The position numbers and the translations under genes were made by a program. From the NCBI GenBank assembly GCA_965247255.1, contig CBDFGS010000009.1:496001-560000 (forward strand): DNA of 64,000 nucleotides, read 5' to 3'. Positions within the stretch are counted from its first letter, which is position 1; each line of letters starts with the position of its first letter. The DNA comes from CBDFGS01 sp965247255 (GTDB taxonomy: Bacteria > Chloroflexota > Dehalococcoidia > Lucifugimonadales > CAUZJF01). Shown piece by piece: positions 17,464 through 26,143 of this stretch. The notes under the pieces were generated by a model. That model ran no database searches. It worked only from the letters and a program-made list of their open reading frames with translations, and was not told the DNA's origin.

Positions 17464-17608
17464 CTTGACAATACGAGCTTTGATTGTTTTGTTGGTAAAG
17501 GCGCAGCAACTAACTACAACCCGAACCGAGTAGGTGGAAGCTTAGAGGTGGTCTCGTTTGTCTGAACAGCGCTGCCCGGTTTGATAAGTGGAATCGCGCT
17601 GCCGTGCG

Positions 17609-18436
17609 TTAGGCCGCCGCGGACTCGGCAGGCGCTCTGTCAAAGAACTGGTCCGGCGTCATTCCCCCAAGGCTCGAATGGGGCCGTCCGGCATTGTAAA
17701 ACTCGAAGTACCGCCCGAGTCCAGTTCTGGCTTCCGGGACCGATTCGTAGGCTCTCAGGTACACCTCCTCGTACTTGACGCTCTTCCACAGCCGTTCGAC
17801 GAACACGTTATCCTTCCAGCTTCCCTTCCCGTCCATGCTGATCTGGATCCCATTGGTTTTCAGCAGGCCGGTGAAGGCGTCACTTGTGAACTGGCTTCCC
17901 TGATCTGTGTTGAATATCTCCGGCGCGCCGTGGCGTCCCAGGGATTCTTCGAGCGCCTCCACGCAGAAGTCTGTGTCCATTGTGACCGATACCCGCCAGG
18001 CCAGCACCTTGTGGCTATGCCAGTCCATCACTGCGGCTAGGTACACGAACCCCCTGGCCATCGGAATGTACGTGATATCCATTGCCCACACCTGGTTGGG
18101 CCTGCTCACCTCAAGCCCGCGCAGCAGGTACGGATACACCGTATGGCCGGGCCGTCGCCGGCTGGTGTTGGGCTTGCGGTACAGCGCCTCGATGCCCATC
18201 CGCCGCATCAGTGTGGCGATGTGTCTACGCCCGCAGGAGAGTCCCTCCTGGCGGAGCAGGCCTCGCATCATCCTACTGCCTGCAAACGGATACTCAAGGT
18301 GCAGCTCATCGATACGGCGCATCAGTCCGAAACCGGCTTCGCCCACCGACCGTGGCCGGTAGTAGATGCTCCCGCGGCTGATGCCCACTGCCTTTGCCTG
18401 GCGGGCGAGAGGCAGCTTGTGATCGCGGTCGATCAT
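17609..18436 (-). CDS. IS3-family transposase OrfB (integrase core)
   Basis: This catalytic subunit is normally made as an OrfAB fusion by frameshifting. The DDE residues lie in VWAMDITYIPMARGF, IFNTDQGSQFTSDAF and VFVERLWKSVKYEEVYLRAY, with the family's C-terminal YNAGRPHSSLGGMTPDQFF. The N-terminal HTH_21-like region (YPFAGSRMMRGLLRQEGL) is complete. The ATG overlaps the OrfA stop as ATGA at 18433-18436. It is intact here; copy 2 carries a nonsense mutation in the RQEGL segment. Confidence 0.93.
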   Translation of the reverse strand: MIDRDHKLPLARQAKAVGISRGSIYYRPRSVGEAGFGLMRRIDELHLEYPFAGSRMMRGLLRQEGLSCGRRHIATLMRRMGIEALYRKPNTSRRRPGHTVYPYLLRGLEVSRPNQVWAMDITYIPMARGFVYLAAVMDWHSHKVLAWRVSVTMDTDFCVEALEESLGRHGAPEIFNTDQGSQFTSDAFTGLLKTNGIQISMDGKGSWKDNVFVERLWKSVKYEEVYLRAYESVPEARTGLGRYFEFYNAGRPHSSLGGMTPDQFFDRAPAESAAA

Positions 18437-18738
18437 CGCCTTGCGCCCGGCAATCCCGCCTTCGTGAGCGCGGCCTCTAAAAAATCGTTCTCCAACGCAA
18501 GCTCACCGATCTTAGCGTGAAGGACCTTCATATCTACCGGCTTTTCAGCCTGCCCTGGCCCGGCGCCAAATAACTGCGCCGCACGATCCAGCAACTGGGT
18601 CTTCCATTGCGTGATCTGGTTCGGGTGCACATCGAACTGGCTTGCCAGCTCCGAAAGTGTCCGGTCGCCGCGCACTGCGGCAAGAGCCACCTTCGCCTTG
18701 AACTCTGCCGAGTGGTTACGGCGGGGTCGTCTGCTCAT
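18433..18738 (-). CDS. IS3-family OrfA (helix-turn-helix)
   Basis: This 101-residue DNA-binding protein belongs to the transposase_8 family: RRNHSAEFKAKVALAAVRGD, then LSELASQFDVHPNQITQWK. A leucine-rich C-terminal helix (LHAKIGELALENDFLEAALT) probably serves for multimerisation. It overlaps OrfB by 4 bases. Confidence 0.93.
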   Translation of the reverse strand: MSRRPRRNHSAEFKAKVALAAVRGDRTLSELASQFDVHPNQITQWKTQLLDRAAQLFGAGPGQAEKPVDMKVLHAKIGELALENDFLEAALTKAGLPGARR

Positions 18739-18828
18739 CTCTCGCTCCTGTCTCCGAGAGCACTATCATGCCCTCAATCAGGCAGCGATTCCACTTATCC
18801 CCCTGTTCAGATTTCCGGAGCCACTTCT

Positions 18829-19508
18829 TTCTGCTGTAACACGGTAACGAGATCGGACTTGCTGGGCTCAGGCGATTCCTCCGGGAGTAGAAGCTCCAGA
18901 TTGATCGTGTTCTCGCTCGGAGAGAAGAACGTTGCGAACTCCGTGTACCCCAGGTCGACCAGAACCTGGGCTGCGATTTCGGCACGGCGGCTCTGGTCCG
19001 CGATCGAGATCAATCCGCCTCCAGTGAGCACGACATTTTTCATATCTGTGACCTGTCCAGGCACTTCTCCGGTGAAACGGATGTGGCCTCTGGTGCTGGG
19101 TCCTGCAGTGCCTGAGGGCGAATCCATCCATACGGCGGAAATCTGATCCGGGAACTGGATCAGGAGTCCTTCTGCATATTCTGCAAAGGCCTCCTGGAAG
19201 GCTAATGCGCTGTCGATCTCTGCTAGTGGGAGTCCCGTCTCAGCCGCGAGAATGGCATTGTCAGGTGCTGGTACGGTATCCGGGTCCTGACGAACAATGC
19301 CAGGGTCAGTTTGGTCATCGTGTTCCGCGACTTCATCAACGGCATCCCCTTGCTGGTCTGAATCTTCATTGGCGGAGCCTTGATTCCCCGATCCGGCAGA
19401 GTCATCGGACCCGCTTCCAAGCGGCACGGCCGCCACAGCTCCGGCGATTGCGACCAGGACAACGAGCGAGAGCACTATCATCTTGATTGGCATCGTCTTG
19501 ATTGTCAT
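18829..19508 (-). CDS. Secreted or membrane-anchored protein, C-terminus cut off by IS3 (possible protease pro-region)
   Basis: An N-terminal hydrophobic segment (MIVLSLVVLVAIAGAVAAVP) after a basic start indicates export or anchoring. A low-complexity acidic linker rich in Ser, Gly, Asp and Gln follows, then a folded region: LAFQEAFAEYAEGLLIQFPD, ISAVWMDSP, RGHIRFTGEVPGQVTDM, RRAEIAAQVLVDLGYTEFAT. That region resembles, from memory, the pro-domain of secreted alpha-lytic/streptogrisin-like serine proteases, but no catalytic triad is present in the part that survives. ATG at 19506-19508 was chosen because AGGAGGATT lies just upstream. The reading frame runs into the IS3 end, so the listed part stops at the IS boundary. 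Confidence 0.6.
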
Positions 19509-19949
19509 GTTAATCCTCCTCAGTACGAGTATTTGGTGCTTTTGTGAACTTCCTCGCCACTCCTCCTTTCGACAGTGGCTCATTCAACGATAGGAGGAGA
19601 GATGAGCCGGGCGCATGACTAATTGTTACCATTTCTGGCGCGAGTTTTCGGGGTGTGGGTACAGGGAAGGCGTGAGGGAGCCCCAAGGTCGACGGGAGGA
19701 TGCTCCTACGAAGGAGGCACAGCGGCTGACCTGCGCAGGCCACGACCACAAGGGGTCCTCACTCCTGGCTCGTCGCGGGCGTTGCGAACGCAACCACGCA
19801 GGGTGTTGGGGTTGAGCCAGCGCTAGCTACCGAATCTCCCCGCTTGTGAAATCCTGGACCGCCAGTTACAACGACGGGATCGTGCCTGGGAAGGTGCCAC
19901 AGGAGACAGGGCGACGGATTCCCCTTAAGCTACTGGCCAGTGCTCCGCT
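19509..19949. other. Intergenic stretch with no supported gene
   Basis: Apart from the ribosome binding site and presumed promoter of the minus-strand gene ending at 19508, I see no convincing frame, hairpin or repeat here. The short ORFs have the composition of chance reads. Confidence 0.5.
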
Positions 19950-20135
19950 CTAACCGACTCCTCGTCTAGTTGCCCCGCCGACTTGAGCGTCCACCCGATC
20001 ACCGAAGGGGCTGTGGGAAGTAGGAGTACGGGTCAACGTCTTTACAGTTGCCCCCTGTTCCAGCAACCGCCGCGCGATGTACTTGCCACTGTAGCCAAAG
20101 GCCCCAGTGACGACCGAGAGACTAGATCGGCTCAT
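19950..20135 (-). pseudogene. NmrA/SDR-type NAD(P)-binding protein, N-terminal remnant
   Basis: The frame from ATG at 20133-20135 (AGGAAGG upstream) reads SRSSLSVVTGAFGYSGKYIA and RRLLEQGATVKTLTRTP, the first beta-strand, glycine-rich loop and helix of an atypical short-chain dehydrogenase or NmrA-like protein. It breaks off after GDRVDAQ, about 50 residues into a family that is usually 280-320 residues long, and stops at 19950. It overlaps the end of the upstream membrane-protein gene by about 14 bases, suggesting a former operon. Confidence 0.65.
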
Positions 20136-20460
20136 TGCCTTCCTGACCTCCGAGATCAGCAATGGCTGCAACAAGGAGCGCGAGGGCTGTTGGCAGGTAG
20201 AACATGCCGATCGAAGCTATCGCTACAAAACAGAATCCCAGAAGCACGACGGCGGGGCTCCAGAGGAGTATCTTGCGCATCGTCGTCTGTTGGAGCCGAA
20301 GGCCCAACAAAGTGATGGCGGTCAAGAATATAGGCACAAGCAGCAACAGGACGACATGCAACCCATTCTCCGCTATCAGAGTAGAGCTCATCCAGGTCCG
20401 CTCGCCGACAGACTCACCAGGGAGTGCTGGAGCTACTGACTCACCCTGGTACACCGGCAC
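20122..20460 (-). CDS. Small multi-pass membrane protein, unknown function
   Basis: Three hydrophobic segments are visible: LHVVLLLLVPIFLTAITLLG, ILLWSPAVVLLGFCFVAIAS and YLPTALALLVAAIA. The GTG at 20458-20460 gives 112 residues. The same frame stays open upstream to a TAG near 20545 and encodes another hydrophobic stretch (VSAWIAHAFAWVAGIGFAFV) with no ATG or GTG at its head, so the protein probably had a fourth N-terminal helix and either starts at an unusual codon or has lost its start. Its 3' end overlaps the NmrA-like remnant. I recognise no family. Confidence 0.5.
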   Translation of the reverse strand: MPVYQGESVAPALPGESVGERTWMSSTLIAENGLHVVLLLLVPIFLTAITLLGLRLQQTTMRKILLWSPAVVLLGFCFVAIASIGMFYLPTALALLVAAIADLGGQEGNEPI

Positions 20461-20614
20461 GAACGCAAACCCGATCCCCGCAACCCAAGCAAAGGCATGG
20501 GCGATCCATGCAGATACCGTCGCTACGCCGATAGACCTCAGATGTCCCTACGTACCAAGCGCTACTACGTTTCGTGCATCGGACTCCCGGATATCACGGA
20601 GCGCCTGAATTGAG

Positions 20615-20890
20615 ATGGCTAAATCCCGGCTAGAGGAGACCCTGAAGTGGGGAGAGCCCAGCTATCTCGCCAAGGGCGGTAGCACCATCAGAGTGGACTG
20701 GAGGGACAGAGAGCCAGACCAATACGCGATGTACTTCAATTGCAACACGTCGCTGGTCGACACCTTCAAAGCACTCTATGGAGATGTGTTCACATTCGAG
20801 GGCAACAGGGCGATCGTGTTCGGCGGAACCGACCAGTTACCAGCCGACAAGCTGAAGCACTGTGTCTCGCTCGTGATTATTCTACCATAG
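20615..20890 (+). pseudogene. DUF1801-like protein, truncated
   Basis: LEETLKWGEPSYLAKGGSTI, DQYAMYFNCNTSLVDTFKAL and FEGNRAIVFGGTDQLPADKL are characteristic of DUF1801 (YdhG-like) proteins of roughly 110-140 residues. The usual N-terminal helix is missing upstream of MAKSRLEETL. The C-terminus changes from the expected LKHCISLAL.YHR pattern to VIILP and a stop. I read it as a fragment, possibly the product of a rearrangement on both sides. Its 3' end overlaps the convergent DUF4377 gene by 14 bases. Confidence 0.6.
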
Positions 20891-21185
20891 GCTCTTTGCT
20901 GACGACCTCGACCAGCCGGTACTGTCCTTTCTTCATAACTACCCTCAATCTGTACACGTATCCTTCCTCGTATTCGAACCCCTCGACCTTGCGGTAGGTA
21001 ACCATGCCGTTTATCACTAGCGACTCCCTCGTTTCCGGTCCGACGGTCACCAGCATATTTTCGGGTATCCCTTTGGTGACGACACGACGAGGCGATGGGC
21101 TATGTTTGGTCAGCCACAGGTAGATGGCTACAGAGAGGGCTATGCAACTGAGGACGATTGCCAACATCAAGAGTGCTGTATCCAT
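20877..21185 (-). CDS. DUF4377-like protein with N-terminal membrane helix
   Basis: A single N-terminal transmembrane helix (ALLMLAIVLSCIALSVAIYL) is followed by a small extracytoplasmic domain. FEYEEGYVYRLRVVMKKGQY and RLVEVVSKEP match the signature of DUF4377 (gF.YepGyeYrLrV ... yrLveVlsK), a domain found in lipoproteins and heat-shock-like HslJ relatives. No lipobox cysteine is visible, so it is anchored by the helix rather than by lipid. Function unknown. Confidence 0.65.
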   Translation of the reverse strand: MDTALLMLAIVLSCIALSVAIYLWLTKHSPSPRRVVTKGIPENMLVTVGPETRESLVINGMVTYRKVEGFEYEEGYVYRLRVVMKKGQYRLVEVVSKEPMVE

Positions 21186-21300
21186 TATGTTTCCTACGTG
21201 AAACGGCCCCAGCGATTAAACCGGAGCCGCTAGGTTAAGACCGACCGCTGGCACTACTGATAGGCACAGAGGACAGTGGGCCACGCTTAGCGAACTCCGG

Positions 21301-22200
21301 TCAAGTCCGTAGCAGTGTCCCAGGTCCCTCCCCAAAGTCAGGAAATCGAAGTCCATTGATCTGGGGCGGCCCCAGCCCTCTGTCGAAGTCTGGGCGACGC
21401 TTCGTTTCCGTCTTCAGCGCACGTAGCCAATAGGTTTGCTCGGCGTGCCAGGCATCCAGCATTGTCCATCCAGCGGGTGACTCGTAACGGTTCTGCTCCG
21501 CAGTCAGTAGCCCACCCAAGCTTAGGTGAACACCGTCCCACTCTTCCGATGCAGCTCCCCAATTCGGCACCAGGCGGTCGTCCTCTCTACCCCTTGCAGG
21601 ATAGCTGACGCATAGGTCATGCCAATCCGACGGGCCATGAATCTCGTACACTCGCACGCTCTCAGGAAAGCGGACAGACCACCACGCCAGCGGGAACTTG
21701 CAATCGTAGTCACCCACCCGGTTATCATAGGCTACAAGTTTCGACGTGAGGTACGGACCGTATAGAGTCGATGTGATCTGGTTTCCGTAAGGCTTCTGTG
21801 CGTAACGCTCCCAAGGCCTCGGTGGGTTCCCCGGTTGTTGCCACGCCATGGTATCCGGCGGCGTGCCATAGATGAACTCGTCCGGAGTGCCGTGTATCGA
21901 GAGCCAAGTCTGCCTATCAAGGTCTACATCGTGGAACCACCATTGGGTATCAGGGCTTTCGATGAGCGTACGCGCCTGGTCTACCTGTCCCCTTGCGAGA
22001 GTTAGTATCCCAGGCGCGACCAAATCATGGTTGGAGTTGTACCTAAACACGAAGTTGACGCAGGCTGCGGCCATCCGTAGGCTGGCATTCGGGTCTGCTA
22101 CGACGTCTGGCGTGAGGCCAGCTTCGTCAAACGCGACTACAAAGGCACAGCCAACAACGGAATTCAGAAGATGGTCAACCCGAGTATCAGTATCGTCCAT
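21301..22200 (-). CDS. Hypothetical protein, 299 residues
   Basis: I recognise no family. The protein is soluble (no membrane segment) and unusually rich in Trp and Tyr (for example TQWWFHDVDLDRQTWLSIHG, PPRPWERYAQKPYG, FPLAWWSVRFPESVRVYEIH, CVSYPARGREDDRLVPNWG). Its balanced composition and consistent frame argue that it is real. The start is the ATG ahead of DDTDTRVDHLLNSVVG. It is flanked by the DUF4377 gene and the RelBE pair, all on the minus strand but not closely spaced, so no operon is claimed. Confidence 0.6.
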   Translation of the reverse strand: MDDTDTRVDHLLNSVVGCAFVVAFDEAGLTPDVVADPNASLRMAAACVNFVFRYNSNHDLVAPGILTLARGQVDQARTLIESPDTQWWFHDVDLDRQTWLSIHGTPDEFIYGTPPDTMAWQQPGNPPRPWERYAQKPYGNQITSTLYGPYLTSKLVAYDNRVGDYDCKFPLAWWSVRFPESVRVYEIHGPSDWHDLCVSYPARGREDDRLVPNWGAASEEWDGVHLSLGGLLTAEQNRYESPAGWTMLDAWHAEQTYWLRALKTETKRRPDFDRGLGPPQINGLRFPDFGEGPGTLLRT

Positions 22201-22222
22201 TAGACAACCAGTTTAAGGCTTA

Positions 22223-22400
22223 CTAGCCGTCGCAGTCTACGTCCCTACCTGAACCGGTCAGCCCCGAATAGGTGACACCGTCAACGGTCAGTCGCCCTAT
22301 TGAGAGATGGACATACCGCTTTGTGGTGCCGACCTCGCATGGCGCGTTGATGGGGACCACAAATCCAAGTCGAGAATAGAGTTGCGAGGAGCGGGGACGT
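22223..22400 (-). pseudogene. Possible gene tail, unknown
   Basis: The minus frame ending at 22223 reads LGFVVPINAPCEVGTTKRY and HLSIGRLTVDGVTYSGLTGS in a protein-like way. Further upstream the same frame is rich in Ser, Arg and Pro and unconvincing. I see no start or family. The rest of 22401-22539 shows nothing I can assign. Confidence 0.25.
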
Positions 22401-22539
22401 GAGATCAGCGCACTTCTGACCTCCTGGCTACAGCGAGTGGAACATTCCCAGGCTGTGGGTGGCGGGACTCTATGCGAAGAGTCCCCGGAGGGGAAATGAG
22501 CCCAGGACCCGTGCATGTGGGTAGTTGGGACGTCGCCCG

Positions 22540-22806
22540 TCAGCGGTACACTTGGTCGCGTCTACCGACCCTCACTACCAGGACACGCAAAGCATCGTCC
22601 TGAATGTCGCATATAACGCGACAATCCCCTACCCGATAACGCCATAACCCACCCAGTGGGCCTGTGAGCGCTTGCCCGACGCTCCGGGGGGCGTCCAATA
22701 CCGCAACCCGCTCGTCCATGTAATTGATGATGCGCCGAGCCGTATCTCTGTCGAGCCTCCGAAGCTGGGTTCTGGCCGTGTCGGTGTACTCAATCCTCCA
22801 AGCCAA
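22540..22806 (-). CDS. relE: RelE/ParE-family toxin
   Basis: The 88-residue protein has the RelE fold signature: IEYTDTARTQLRRLDRDTAR, the central LTGPLGGLWRYRVGDCRVIC, and the C-terminal VLVVRVGRRDQVYR, with the basic residues that position mRNA in RelE ribonucleases. The gene starts with TTG at 22804-22806 inside the end of the antitoxin gene, a 17-base overlap that implies translational coupling. It pairs with the ribbon-helix-helix antitoxin just upstream. Confidence 0.88.
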   Translation of the reverse strand: MAWRIEYTDTARTQLRRLDRDTARRIINYMDERVAVLDAPRSVGQALTGPLGGLWRYRVGDCRVICDIQDDALRVLVVRVGRRDQVYR

Positions 22807-23017
22807 GCTCTGCCCTCACGTCAGCGGCGGCATGTATCCCTTCCTGGCCTTTGCGGATGCGTTCGAGAACGTCCGCGGCCAGGTAATAGTCCTCGATGTC
22901 TTCGAGCCCACGGTCAATGATCTCACGCAGGTAGAATGCCTTGGTTCGCCCGGTCTGCGATGCCAGCAGAGCAAGCCGCCGCTCGGTGTCGGGCGACAAT
23001 CGAATCGAGGTCGCCAT
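22790..23017 (-). CDS. relB: RelB-family ribbon-helix-helix antitoxin
   Basis: It binds and neutralises the adjacent RelE toxin and should repress the operon. The N-terminal ribbon-helix-helix is ATSIRLSPDTERRLALLASQ, then TGRTKAFYLREIIDRGLEDI. The acidic C-terminal half (YYLAADVLERIRKGQEGIHA) is the toxin-binding tail. ATG at 23015-23017 has GGAGGA 8 bases upstream; the open frame extends 28 codons further but without family similarity. Confidence 0.88.
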   Translation of the reverse strand: MATSIRLSPDTERRLALLASQTGRTKAFYLREIIDRGLEDIEDYYLAADVLERIRKGQEGIHAAADVRAELGLED

Positions 23018-23261
23018 GTCGCTGTCCTCCGTTGTTGTGATGGGTGTATTCATTGTATCACAAATGGTTGCCACCGTCCTCCTCGGGTCATATAGCCACA
23101 CAGTTTCTTTGAATTACCTTCGTTCCACGAGTTGACCGAGCCCATCGGGTCCTGCTACCACGAAGGGACAGTTTGCGCGCGAGCCGTAGGACGCTGGCCC
23201 TCTCGATCCGCCAATGCGTGAGCCGGGCGGGCACCTACGTATCTTTGGCGATGCTACGTCC

Positions 23262-24062
23262 TCAGATTCCCATGCCGGTCGAGTTCGCTACCGCACCCAC
23301 GCAGGTCCATCCTCCCCAGAGGAATTGGTGCCTGGTCTTAGGCCATCGGAAACTGCCTACGAAAGCGAAACCACAGACCTGATACGTGAAGGTGAAGTCC
23401 TGGGGCCGAAGCCGGACTATCAGCGCCAATAGCAGCAAGTCTAGCGGCAGCAACGCCAGTCCTACTATCGGAGCAAACAGCAAGGTCGGGAAGCCCCAGA
23501 GGTCAAAGGCTTCCATCACAATGATGATCGGTGGGATGGGCGCTGCACCGACAACAGCGAACCACCGTTCCGCGTTGGTCTTGAAGAGCGGGAGGGGGAA
23601 ACGCCTCGGCTCCGCCAGGCCAGCCCAGATCGGTTGGGACCGGCACCCGTAGAGGAACAGTGTCACATACATCGGTGCCAGGAATGTCACCCCAGCAACC
23701 AAGTCCCACGGAAAGCCCTCCATGGGTTCCACCGACCGCATGGCAAGGTCCAACTGTTCTGCTAAGATGAGGTTGTAGGCGATGTCCCAAGCGAGGAGTG
23801 CCGGCATGAATACCCGCCAAAAGACCGCACTGAATATGCGCCGCCGGGAGACGAACCCGAAGACGCCGACCAGCGCTGTGGCGGCCATCGGTACGTCCAG
23901 CACGTCGAACGCCGTTGGACTCTCACTGAGTATCGACAGGGCGGAGCCAAAGAGGAACATCGCCAGCAGCAGAAGATATGCGTACCAGGCGATCTCCGGG
24001 AGCCGCGGGATTGCGATGACTCTACTGAGCATGTCAACTTTGTACTGCGGATCGGTATTCAT
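23262..24062 (-). CDS. Multi-pass membrane protein, unknown function
   Basis: There are about six hydrophobic segments, including WYAYLLLLAMFLFGSALSIL, DVPMAATALVGVFGFV, VFMPALLAWDIAYNLILAEQ, LVAGVTFLAPMYVTLFLYG, WFAVVGAAPIPPIIIVMEA and LFAPIVGLALLPLDLLLLAL. I recognise no family. ATG at 24060-24062 was chosen over an upstream TTG; neither has a strong ribosome binding site. The last 30 or so residues (SFRWPKTRHQFLWGGWTCVG) differ in character from the rest, so the C-terminus may be altered. Confidence 0.55.
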   Translation of the reverse strand: MNTDPQYKVDMLSRVIAIPRLPEIAWYAYLLLLAMFLFGSALSILSESPTAFDVLDVPMAATALVGVFGFVSRRRIFSAVFWRVFMPALLAWDIAYNLILAEQLDLAMRSVEPMEGFPWDLVAGVTFLAPMYVTLFLYGCRSQPIWAGLAEPRRFPLPLFKTNAERWFAVVGAAPIPPIIIVMEAFDLWGFPTLLFAPIVGLALLPLDLLLLALIVRLRPQDFTFTYQVCGFAFVGSFRWPKTRHQFLWGGWTCVGAVANSTGMGI

Positions 24063-24253
24063 TGTCAACGAGTCCAACCCTACTATGCTCGCTCCCTTCT
24101 CTGTAACTACGCATTATTCCGCCACGTGAGCTGGGGCATAGTGATTCTTTCTATATTTGGACGGAAAACCCATATTCATAGGCCATGAATATGCGATAAT
24201 CCAACTGGGATTTTTGGCCTATCGGCCTGGAATCCTGGGCTTGGATTCTTTAG

Positions 24254-25969
24254 CCCGAATCCACCGAAGGACACCGATGGACGGCGTGAGGAAAGCGGAA
24301 GGGGGGGTGAGGGAGCTACAGGGGAAATAGCCTGGGTTCCATTTGGGGTAGGGAGGTCGGCGGACGGTCTTCATCGCCGCACAGGGGCCCCTATGGCCGT
24401 CTGCGGGAGCTGCGATGCGGGGGATGGCGAGAGAATACGCAGCAGGGAACTCTCTCGGACCGGGCTGGCGCGAGTCTGCGGGGATCTTCGGTTGTCCGGT
24501 GGGTGGGTCGCCGACGGTGCCGTCAGGCCGGGAGTGGAATGGCTCGCAGCCGGGCCAAGGCGCGGCTGAACTTCTCAGCCCAAGGCCAGCGATCCGGAAG
24601 ATGCAGGGTCAACCGGCGTGCCGAGCGGGTGAGCCGTCCGGCTAGGGAGAAGAACCGCCGCCGGAGGGTCTTGGTGGTGGCTATCCGCTCTCCCAGACCG
24701 ATCCGCGCCGTCCAGCGGGCCAGGTTGTGGGCCATCGTCTGGACGGCCAGCCAGGCGCCGTTGGCGGCGAAGCGGCCCGAGGGGAGATGGTTCAGCCCGA
24801 CGCCGTACTTGAGGTCGCGTATGGCATTCTCGATCTCGGCGTGGCGGCGATGGTCAGCCTCCAGTTCGAGCAACTCCCCGTCCCGGTCGGTGATGAAGCC
24901 GTGATAACTGTATTTGGCGAAGAGGGCCAGTTGGGAACCGGGCGTCGGCTTCACCCGCCGGACGATGAGCCGTACCGGCGCGGCGTCTGCCTCGGCCTGG
25001 AAGGGGGTGCAGGTGATCTCGGCCACATCGGCGGCACCGTCCATCCAGTAAGGAATCGGCGTCCAGGCATCTTCGGGTATCGCCTCGATGAGATTGTGCA
25101 GGCTTTTGTGCTGGCGGATGGTGATGGAGTAGCGGACATTGATCCGGCGGCAGACGGCGACCACGGCGTGGGTATAGAAGCCGCTGTCGGCACGCATGGT
25201 GAGCTGCCCGCTGGCCCCGCCGTAGCGAACCCGGCTCACCGTTTCACGCAGGAAGTGGGCGGCGCCGCGAGCGGTGTTGGCCCGGCCCTCGCGCAGCCGG
25301 GCCATCAGCACGTCGCCTGTGCCGGCGGCGACGGCCAACAGCGGGTGATAGCCCCGCTTGCCGGTATAGCCGTGGTGGCGTGCGCCCTCCTTGGCCAGTC
25401 CGTAGGTCTCGCAGATGGTGGAGTCCAGGTCAATGGTCAGGGGCCCGTCGCCGGGTCCCGCCCCGGCCTGCCAAGCCCGGGCCAGCAACTCGCGGCTCAC
25501 CCGGTCGAGTTGACGGACGTGGCCCCACCGGAAGCTGCGCAGGAAGGTGCCCAGGGTGGATGGCGCCTTCACCGTGCCGCCCAGGGTGCTGGCCGTCCCC
25601 CCGGTGCGCAACACATCGGCGTCGTCAATGCAGTCGCCCCCAGCCAGCGCAGACGCCACCAGCGTCATCATCTTGTCGCTCGTGTTCGCCCGCCCCGGGG
25701 CATCGCCCAGGTCGAGGCGCTGCCGGACGAGTTCGGGCAGGCCGAGGTGCCGCGCCAGGGTGGCCGGAAGGAGCAGCCCGGCATTGGCCACCAAGCGGCG
25801 GTCGTCGAAGGTGATTTGGATTCGGTCGGGGTGGTTGCGTGGCAGCATCTATTGGGTGCTCCTTTTCCAGGGTCTGTTTTTTGCTACAAAACCATTATCC
25901 CAGAAGCACAGGAGCACCTTCTTGCTGCTTCAGGACGCTAACCCGACGCCCTCCTTCGGTGGATTCGGG
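24254..25969 (-). mobile_element. IS1380-family element, copy 3, complete, 5-base target duplication
   Basis: Inverted repeats CCCGAATCCACCGAAGGA occur at both ends, directly flanked by TTTAG on the left (24249-24253) and TTTAG on the right (25970-25974). This is the only IS1380 copy in the window with an exact direct repeat, so it gives the element's target duplication as 5 bases. The transposase is complete and about 90% like the others. Confidence 0.93.
24523..25848 (-). CDS. IS1380-family transposase, full length
   Basis: This 441-residue protein is collinear with the copies at 9616-10941 and 43771-45096 and has the same catalytic motifs (TIDLDSTICETYG, LTMRADSGFY, AEIENAIRDLKYG). It has diverged noticeably (for example RQHKSLHNLIEAI where the others have RQRARLRDLIEAI), so it represents an older or separate arrival of the element. 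It appears intact. Confidence 0.92.
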   Translation of the reverse strand: MLPRNHPDRIQITFDDRRLVANAGLLLPATLARHLGLPELVRQRLDLGDAPGRANTSDKMMTLVASALAGGDCIDDADVLRTGGTASTLGGTVKAPSTLGTFLRSFRWGHVRQLDRVSRELLARAWQAGAGPGDGPLTIDLDSTICETYGLAKEGARHHGYTGKRGYHPLLAVAAGTGDVLMARLREGRANTARGAAHFLRETVSRVRYGGASGQLTMRADSGFYTHAVVAVCRRINVRYSITIRQHKSLHNLIEAIPEDAWTPIPYWMDGAADVAEITCTPFQAEADAAPVRLIVRRVKPTPGSQLALFAKYSYHGFITDRDGELLELEADHRRHAEIENAIRDLKYGVGLNHLPSGRFAANGAWLAVQTMAHNLARWTARIGLGERIATTKTLRRRFFSLAGRLTRSARRLTLHLPDRWPWAEKFSRALARLRAIPLPA

Positions 25970-26143
25970 TTTAGCCTTACATTGCTTCTGATGGCACTTC
26001 GGCCCGCTTCTCGTGACGGCGGCGTCTACTGAGACGCCCTAAGACGAAGAGCCACCGGCCTTCTTCGACTTCTCCACCAGCTCCGCAGTACCATTGCGGT
26101 GGTGGCGGTTGCCAGTCATATCTTGTATGCGGAAGGGTGATAC

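Larger units (their letters stand above)
16005..17543 (-). pseudogene. Short gene remnant interrupted by IS256
   Basis: If the IS256 element (16096-17463) and one copy of its 8-base duplication are removed, the flanks join into one minus-strand frame encoding LLRLYQQNNQSSYCQGGAYA, then EPDFEDPAAVEILIREMEAS. The reading looks like real protein but I recognise no family. It has no clear start and stops matching at the helicase junction near 16005. Confidence 0.4.
17544..18828 (-). mobile_element. IS3-family element, copy 1 (1,285 bp)
   Basis: Its limits come from comparison with an almost identical 1,285-base copy at 39218-40502; both begin AGAGGTGGTCTCG and end GAGCCACTTCT. The terminal repeats match imperfectly over about 26 bases and end in CTGAACAG. 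The right edge cuts the gene at 18829-19508. Confidence 0.9.
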
